9,039 nt of DNA, taken from the NCBI GenBank assembly GCA_044349155.1, contig JBIKRQ010000255.1, positions 1-9,039 on the forward strand. Direction: 5' to 3'. The translations under genes were made by a program, and so were the position numbers. Source of the stretch: VGSZ01 sp044349155. Its GTDB lineage: Bacteria > Myxococcota > UBA727 > VGSZ01. Within the stretch, counting starts at the first letter, position 1; each line of letters begins with the position of its first letter. Below are positions 6,702 to 9,039 of the stretch, piece after piece. The notes under the pieces were generated by a model, which saw only the letters and a program-made list of their open reading frames with translations, did no database searches and had not been told where the DNA came from.

Positions 6702-6720
6702 GGGGGCTGCATCAGCCCCC
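6702..6720. repeat. GC-rich hairpin 3 of the convergent gap
   Basis: GGGGGCTG (6702-6709), loop CAT, CAGCCCCC (6713-6720). It abuts hairpin 2 without a spacer. The paired-hairpin, three-base-loop form is like REP doublets, though no REP family is recognised. Confidence 0.8.
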
Positions 6721-6730
6721 GAGAGAGCAC

Positions 6731-6773
6731 ATCCCGATGTTGCCATGATCGCAGATCATGGAGACATCGGGAT
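6731..6773. repeat. Long two-part hairpin 4 ending on the ATP-grasp stop codon
   Basis: Outer arms ATCCCGATGT (6731-6740) and ACATCGGGAT (6764-6773) enclose inner arms CATGATC (6744-6750) and GATCATG (6754-6760) with loop GCA. The three-base internal junction TGC/GAG has only one true mismatch if a T-G pair is allowed. The right arm ends on the first base of the TCA complement of the minus-strand stop (6773-6775). It shares ATCCCGA with hairpin 1. Confidence 0.85.
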
Positions 6774-7654
6774 CAGCGTGAGCGCACGTCGGCGCAGATG
6801 GCGTCGGCGAGCACGTCGGCGGCAGTGTCGGACCAGCCCAGATACAAGCAGGGTTCAGTGAGCTCGAGTTCGATCACGATCGGTGCGCCGTCGAGCCCCG
6901 TGACGAGGTCGACACGCCCGTACAACAACCCGCCGTGCCCGCAGGCTGACAGCGCGTGGGCCGCCACGTCGAGCTCCTGCGGCGTGGGCGCGTAGCGCGT
7001 GACCATCGAGCCGAACTCTGGCTGGCTGCGAAAATCACCCGCGCGCGGCTGCTTGTTCACGGCGTGGCTGAAGTGTCCGTCGAGGAAAATCAGCGAGCGT
7101 TCGCCTGTGGCGATCGACGGCAGAAACGGTTGCACCATCACGGGTTCGCGCAGCAGCACGTCGTCGAAGTAGCGCTGGCCCTCGGCCACGTTGTGCGCGT
7201 CGAGCTTGATGGTGTCGCGGCTGCCCGCACCGATCGTGGGCTTGAGCACCACGCCGTGCTGCACCGGCAATGTGGCAACGACGTCGACGAACCGCGCCGC
7301 ACTGCCCGCTGGCAGAAACACCGTGGGCACGCCGGGCACGTCGGCATGAGCGAGCTGCTGCAGGTAGTGCTTGTCGGTGTTCCAGGCGATCACGTCGTGG
7401 CTGTTGCGCAGCCGACCCACGCGGTCGACGTCGTTGGCCCAGGCCACAAACTGCGCGCGCCGCGTCGTGTAGTCCCACGTGCTGCGCACCACCGTGACGT
7501 CGACCACATCGCGCGCAAACGCTTCGAGCGGGCCATCCCAGCAGGGCAGGGTGACCGTGGCGCCACGCGATCGCAGGGCGGCGATCAACGGCGCGTCGTC
7601 GTCGTCGAGCGAGGGCAGGTCGGCGCAGGTGGCAAGGGCGACACGGACAGACAT
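6773..7654 (-). CDS. ATP-grasp domain protein (RimK/DcsG-like, substrate unknown)
   Basis: The 293-residue cytoplasmic protein has the layout of a single ATP-grasp ligase. The N-terminal Rossmann-like part holds VVRSTWDY (55-62). NTDKHYL (92-98) begins the ATP-binding part, VVLKPTIGAGSRDT (135-148) carries the expected nucleotide lysine K138, GERSLIF (184-190) follows, then YGRVDLV (245-251) and IELELTEPCLYL (261-272) supply the acidic metal ligands. In place of the Asn common in the last ATP-grasp motif there is ELT-E-P, which I believe is a feature of this subfamily, often annotated as DcsG-like after the cycloserine enzyme. Such enzymes join a carboxylate to an amine or similar nucleophile through an acyl phosphate; no substrate can be named. 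There is no Shine-Dalgarno; TAGAAC ends 6 bases before the ATG. It is convergent with the STAS-like gene and divergent from the membrane protein at 7761. Confidence 0.87.
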   Translation of the reverse strand: MSVRVALATCADLPSLDDDDAPLIAALRSRGATVTLPCWDGPLEAFARDVVDVTVVRSTWDYTTRRAQFVAWANDVDRVGRLRNSHDVIAWNTDKHYLQQLAHADVPGVPTVFLPAGSAARFVDVVATLPVQHGVVLKPTIGAGSRDTIKLDAHNVAEGQRYFDDVLLREPVMVQPFLPSIATGERSLIFLDGHFSHAVNKQPRAGDFRSQPEFGSMVTRYAPTPQELDVAAHALSACGHGGLLYGRVDLVTGLDGAPIVIELELTEPCLYLGWSDTAADVLADAICADVRSR

Positions 7655-7660
7655 CAGCGT

Positions 7661-7666
7661 GTTCTA
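7661..7666 (-). promoter_or_regulatory. Possible -10 box of the ATP-grasp gene
   Basis: TAGAAC on the minus strand (7666-7661) ends 6 bases before the ATG at 7654, where a leaderless transcript would begin. I found no good -35 at a standard distance, so this rests on spacing and the lack of a ribosome binding site. Confidence 0.3.
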
Positions 7667-7710
7667 CCGCACTGAACGCGCATGCACCTGTCGTTTCGTC
7701 GTTGTCGACG

Positions 7711-7723
7711 TGCGCGGCGCGCG
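7711..7723. promoter_or_regulatory. Palindrome in the divergent gap, possible operator
   Basis: TGCGCG (7711-7716), one base, CGCGCA (7718-7723) is a perfect 13-base inverted repeat. It overlaps CATGAT (7722-7727), the best -10-like hexamer for the downstream membrane protein, whose -35 is unclear. A repressor site is possible, but such palindromes also arise by chance at this GC content. Confidence 0.25.
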
Positions 7724-7748
7724 CATGATGCGGGTCGTCAGCGAGCGC

Positions 7749-7754
7749 AGGAGG
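7749..7754 (+). promoter_or_regulatory. Shine-Dalgarno site deciding the start of the four-helix protein
   Basis: AGGAGG lies 6 bases before the ATG at 7761. It rules in this start over the in-frame ATG codons further upstream at about 7722-7730, which would add a Cys/Arg-rich extension. Confidence 0.85.
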
Positions 7755-7760
7755 TGTTGC

Positions 7761-8147
7761 ATGTTGGTGGAACGTCGCAGGGGCTTTTCGGGCTTGATGG
7801 TCACGTGGCTGTTGTCGGCCGTCGCCGTGATGGTGTCGGCGTGGATCGTGCCCGGGGTCGTGGTCGCCTCGTTCGGTAAAGCGCTCGCCGCTGCGGCCGT
7901 GCTCGGCATCGTCAACGCGTTGGTGCGCCCGGTGCTCGTGTTGCTCACGTTGCCCGTCACCGTGCTCACGCTGGGCCTGTTTCTGCTCGTCGTGAACGGC
8001 GCGTGCGTGGCCATTGCGGCGCGCCTGGTCGATGGCTTTGTCGTCGATGGCATGTTCCCCGCGGTGCTCATGGTCATCGTGCTCACCCTCGTCAGTTCGG
8101 TGTTGGGCAGCGTGTTTGGCGAAAAGCAGCAGCGCCGACGCGACTGA
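7761..8147 (+). CDS. Four-helix membrane protein, Phage_holin_4_2 (YvlD-like) family
   Basis: The 128-residue protein has four hydrophobic segments, about 11-30, 40-58, 62-88 and 98-118, short charged ends (ERRR at 4-7, EKQQRRRD at 121-128) and the usual length of the family. The conserved core is LGIVNALVRPVLVLLTLP (48-65) then TLGLFLLVVN (70-79), with the typical Asn, Arg-Pro, Leu-Pro and Gly-Leu residues. Family PF04020 is named for holins, but chromosomal members are ordinary inner-membrane proteins of poorly known role; Bacillus YvlD has been linked to envelope stress. There are no lysis or phage genes nearby, so a prophage origin is not supported. A strong ribosome binding site fixes the start. 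The HAD phosphatase gene follows after 41 bases on the same strand. Confidence 0.88.
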   Translation: MLVERRRGFSGLMVTWLLSAVAVMVSAWIVPGVVVASFGKALAAAAVLGIVNALVRPVLVLLTLPVTVLTLGLFLLVVNGACVAIAARLVDGFVVDGMFPAVLMVIVLTLVSSVLGSVFGEKQQRRRD

Positions 8148-8152
8148 CCCGG

Positions 8153-8182
8153 TTGCAGCGGTCACGTCGTCGCGGGCATGGT
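8153..8182 (+). promoter_or_regulatory. Weak promoter candidate of the HAD gene
   Basis: TTGCAG (8153-8158), an 18-base spacer and CATGGT (8177-8182), ending 6 bases before the ATG at 8189. Both hexamers match only 3 of 6 consensus bases. The same TTGCAG hexamer occurs before the AI-2E gene. The gene may equally be read through from 7761. Confidence 0.25.
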
Positions 8183-8188
8183 TCGCTC

Positions 8189-9025
8189 ATGCCTGCTTCT
8201 GCGTTGCCGCCGCTGTCGTCGTGTTCGTTGGCCGAGCGGGCCGCCATCACGCGCTTGTTCTTCGACGTCGACGACACGCTCACCTGGGAAGGCCGCTTGC
8301 CCGAGGTCGCCGTCGCGGCCCTGTACCGGGCGCGCGCTGCGGGCCTGCAGTTGTGTGCGGTGACGGGGCGCTCGTTTGCCTGGGGCGAGCTGCTGGTGCG
8401 CCTGTTTCCCCTCGACGCCGTGGTCGCTGAAACGGGCGCATCGGCCCTGTACTTCGACGACGACAAGCGCCTGCGCACCATCCACCACGAAGACACCGCC
8501 GAACGCACGCGCCTCAAGGCCCACCGCGACGCCGTGGCTCAAGAAGTGATGGCCGCAGTACCCGCTGCGCGCCTTGCCGAAGACAACGTGGGCCGCATCG
8601 CCGACACCGCGTTTGACCTCGTCGAAAGCGGCGATCCCGTCGACGAAGACAGCATCGCGCGCATCCTCGAACTGCTGCACGCCCGCGGCCTGCACACCGC
8701 GCGATCGAGCGTGCACATCAACGCGTTTTCGTTTGGCGCTGCCGGCCCGTTCAACAAAGCGAGCATGGTCGACCGTTTGTTGCAGACCACGTCGAGAACG
8801 ACGTTGACCGAAGCCGCACCGTCGTTGTGCTACGTCGGCGACTCCGTGAACGACGGCCCGCTGTGGGCGCGGGCGGGGCTGTCGGTGGGCGTGGCGAACG
8901 TGGCGCCGTTGTTGCCGCGCTTGCACGAGCGGCAGCAGGCACCGCGGTTTGTCGTCGACGGCAACGGCGGCCACGGCTGCGCGCAGGTGGTCGATGCGCT
9001 GTTGGCCGCACAAGGCGGGCGCTGA
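8189..9025 (+). CDS. HAD superfamily hydrolase, type IIB (Cof/SPP-like phosphatase)
   Basis: The 278-residue cytoplasmic enzyme has all four HAD motifs: FFDVDDTLT (24-32) with nucleophile D26 and acid/base D28, VTGRS (58-62), K190 in FNKASMV (188-194), and GDSVNDGPL (217-225) with metal ligands D218 and D222. The region between motifs II and III, about 80-185, has the size and position of a C2b cap, including ETGASALYF (81-89) and VHINAFSF (175-182). Members dephosphorylate sugar phosphates such as sucrose-, mannosylglycerate- or nucleotide-type substrates, so the substrate is open. The ATG at 8189 is chosen because it precedes the first motif by a short tail; the frame stays open upstream but overlaps the previous gene. 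There is no Shine-Dalgarno. The stop TGA overlaps the ATG of another reading frame at 9025. Confidence 0.88.
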   Translation: MPASALPPLSSCSLAERAAITRLFFDVDDTLTWEGRLPEVAVAALYRARAAGLQLCAVTGRSFAWGELLVRLFPLDAVVAETGASALYFDDDKRLRTIHHEDTAERTRLKAHRDAVAQEVMAAVPAARLAEDNVGRIADTAFDLVESGDPVDEDSIARILELLHARGLHTARSSVHINAFSFGAAGPFNKASMVDRLLQTTSRTTLTEAAPSLCYVGDSVNDGPLWARAGLSVGVANVAPLLPRLHERQQAPRFVVDGNGGHGCAQVVDALLAAQGGR

Positions 9026-9039
9026 TGGCGCAACGGCCC
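9025..9039 (+). CDS. Start of a coupled downstream gene (five codons only)
   Basis: The HAD stop and a new ATG share one base in TGATG (9023-9027), and the frame reads MAQRP to the window end. The same TGATG junction joins the two genes at 6171-6175, which makes coupling plausible. A purine-rich AAGGCGGG lies about 6 bases upstream. Too short to identify. Confidence 0.35.

Noticed and set aside
6611..6775. CRISPR array or tRNA in the structured gap
   Set aside because: The repeats are inverted and unequal, with no regular direct repeat-spacer units, and no cloverleaf with conserved tRNA bases could be formed.
7761..8147. Prophage or lysis cassette suggested by the holin family name
   Set aside because: No endolysin, integrase, attachment site or structural phage gene is near, and this family is mostly chromosomal and not lytic.
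7035..8165. Long minus-strand open frame across the ATP-grasp and membrane protein genes
   Set aside because: It is a His/Arg/Gln-rich shadow frame running through two genes with clear families.

Overview
The window is GC-rich and gene-dense and looks bacterial. Lipoproteins with a glycine-glutamate linker (alternating GE after a short Cys-rich segment), tandem PilZ domains and several family-specific hypotheticals suggest Myxococcota or a neighbouring former deltaproteobacterial lineage. This assignment is inference from style; there is no rRNA or marker gene here. No tRNA, rRNA, CRISPR array, transposase or integrase gene was seen.

Layout. A conserved hypothetical runs off the left edge (minus, 1-247). 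It is divergent from a cytoplasmic beta-N-acetylhexosaminidase of the NagZ type (plus, 390-1523). A clean bidirectional hairpin terminator (1561-1588) separates that gene from a convergent minus-strand pair: a tandem PilZ protein (1607-2341), preceded by a lipoprotein with two Cys-paired repeats (2452-3135). An AI-2E family membrane protein (plus, 3276-4532) is divergent from the lipoprotein. Next come a large GE-linker lipoprotein (4629-6173) and a small STAS/SpoIIAA-like hypothetical (6173-6637), joined by a one-base TGATG overlap. A tract of four hairpins fills 6611-6773 and reaches the stop codons of both convergent genes. A minus-strand ATP-grasp protein (6773-7654) follows, divergent from a four-helix membrane protein (Phage_holin_4_2/YvlD type, 7761-8147), a HAD-IIB phosphatase (8189-9025) and the first five codons of a coupled gene at the right edge.

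How the genes work together. Most are single-gene units of envelope or housekeeping type: peptidoglycan recycling (NagZ), cell-surface lipoproteins, membrane proteins, and a probable c-di-GMP receptor (PilZ). The only tight couplings are 6171-6175 and 9023-9027, both TGATG overlaps. No defence system, biosynthetic cluster or mobile element is assembled here.

The most unusual signals are non-coding. They are the hairpin tract at 6611-6773, a two-way hairpin abutting the ribosome binding site of the PilZ gene, and a recurring pattern in which genes without a Shine-Dalgarno sequence carry a -10-like hexamer 6-8 bases before the start codon, which suggests leaderless mRNAs. I did not find convincing evidence of a wholly new multi-gene system.
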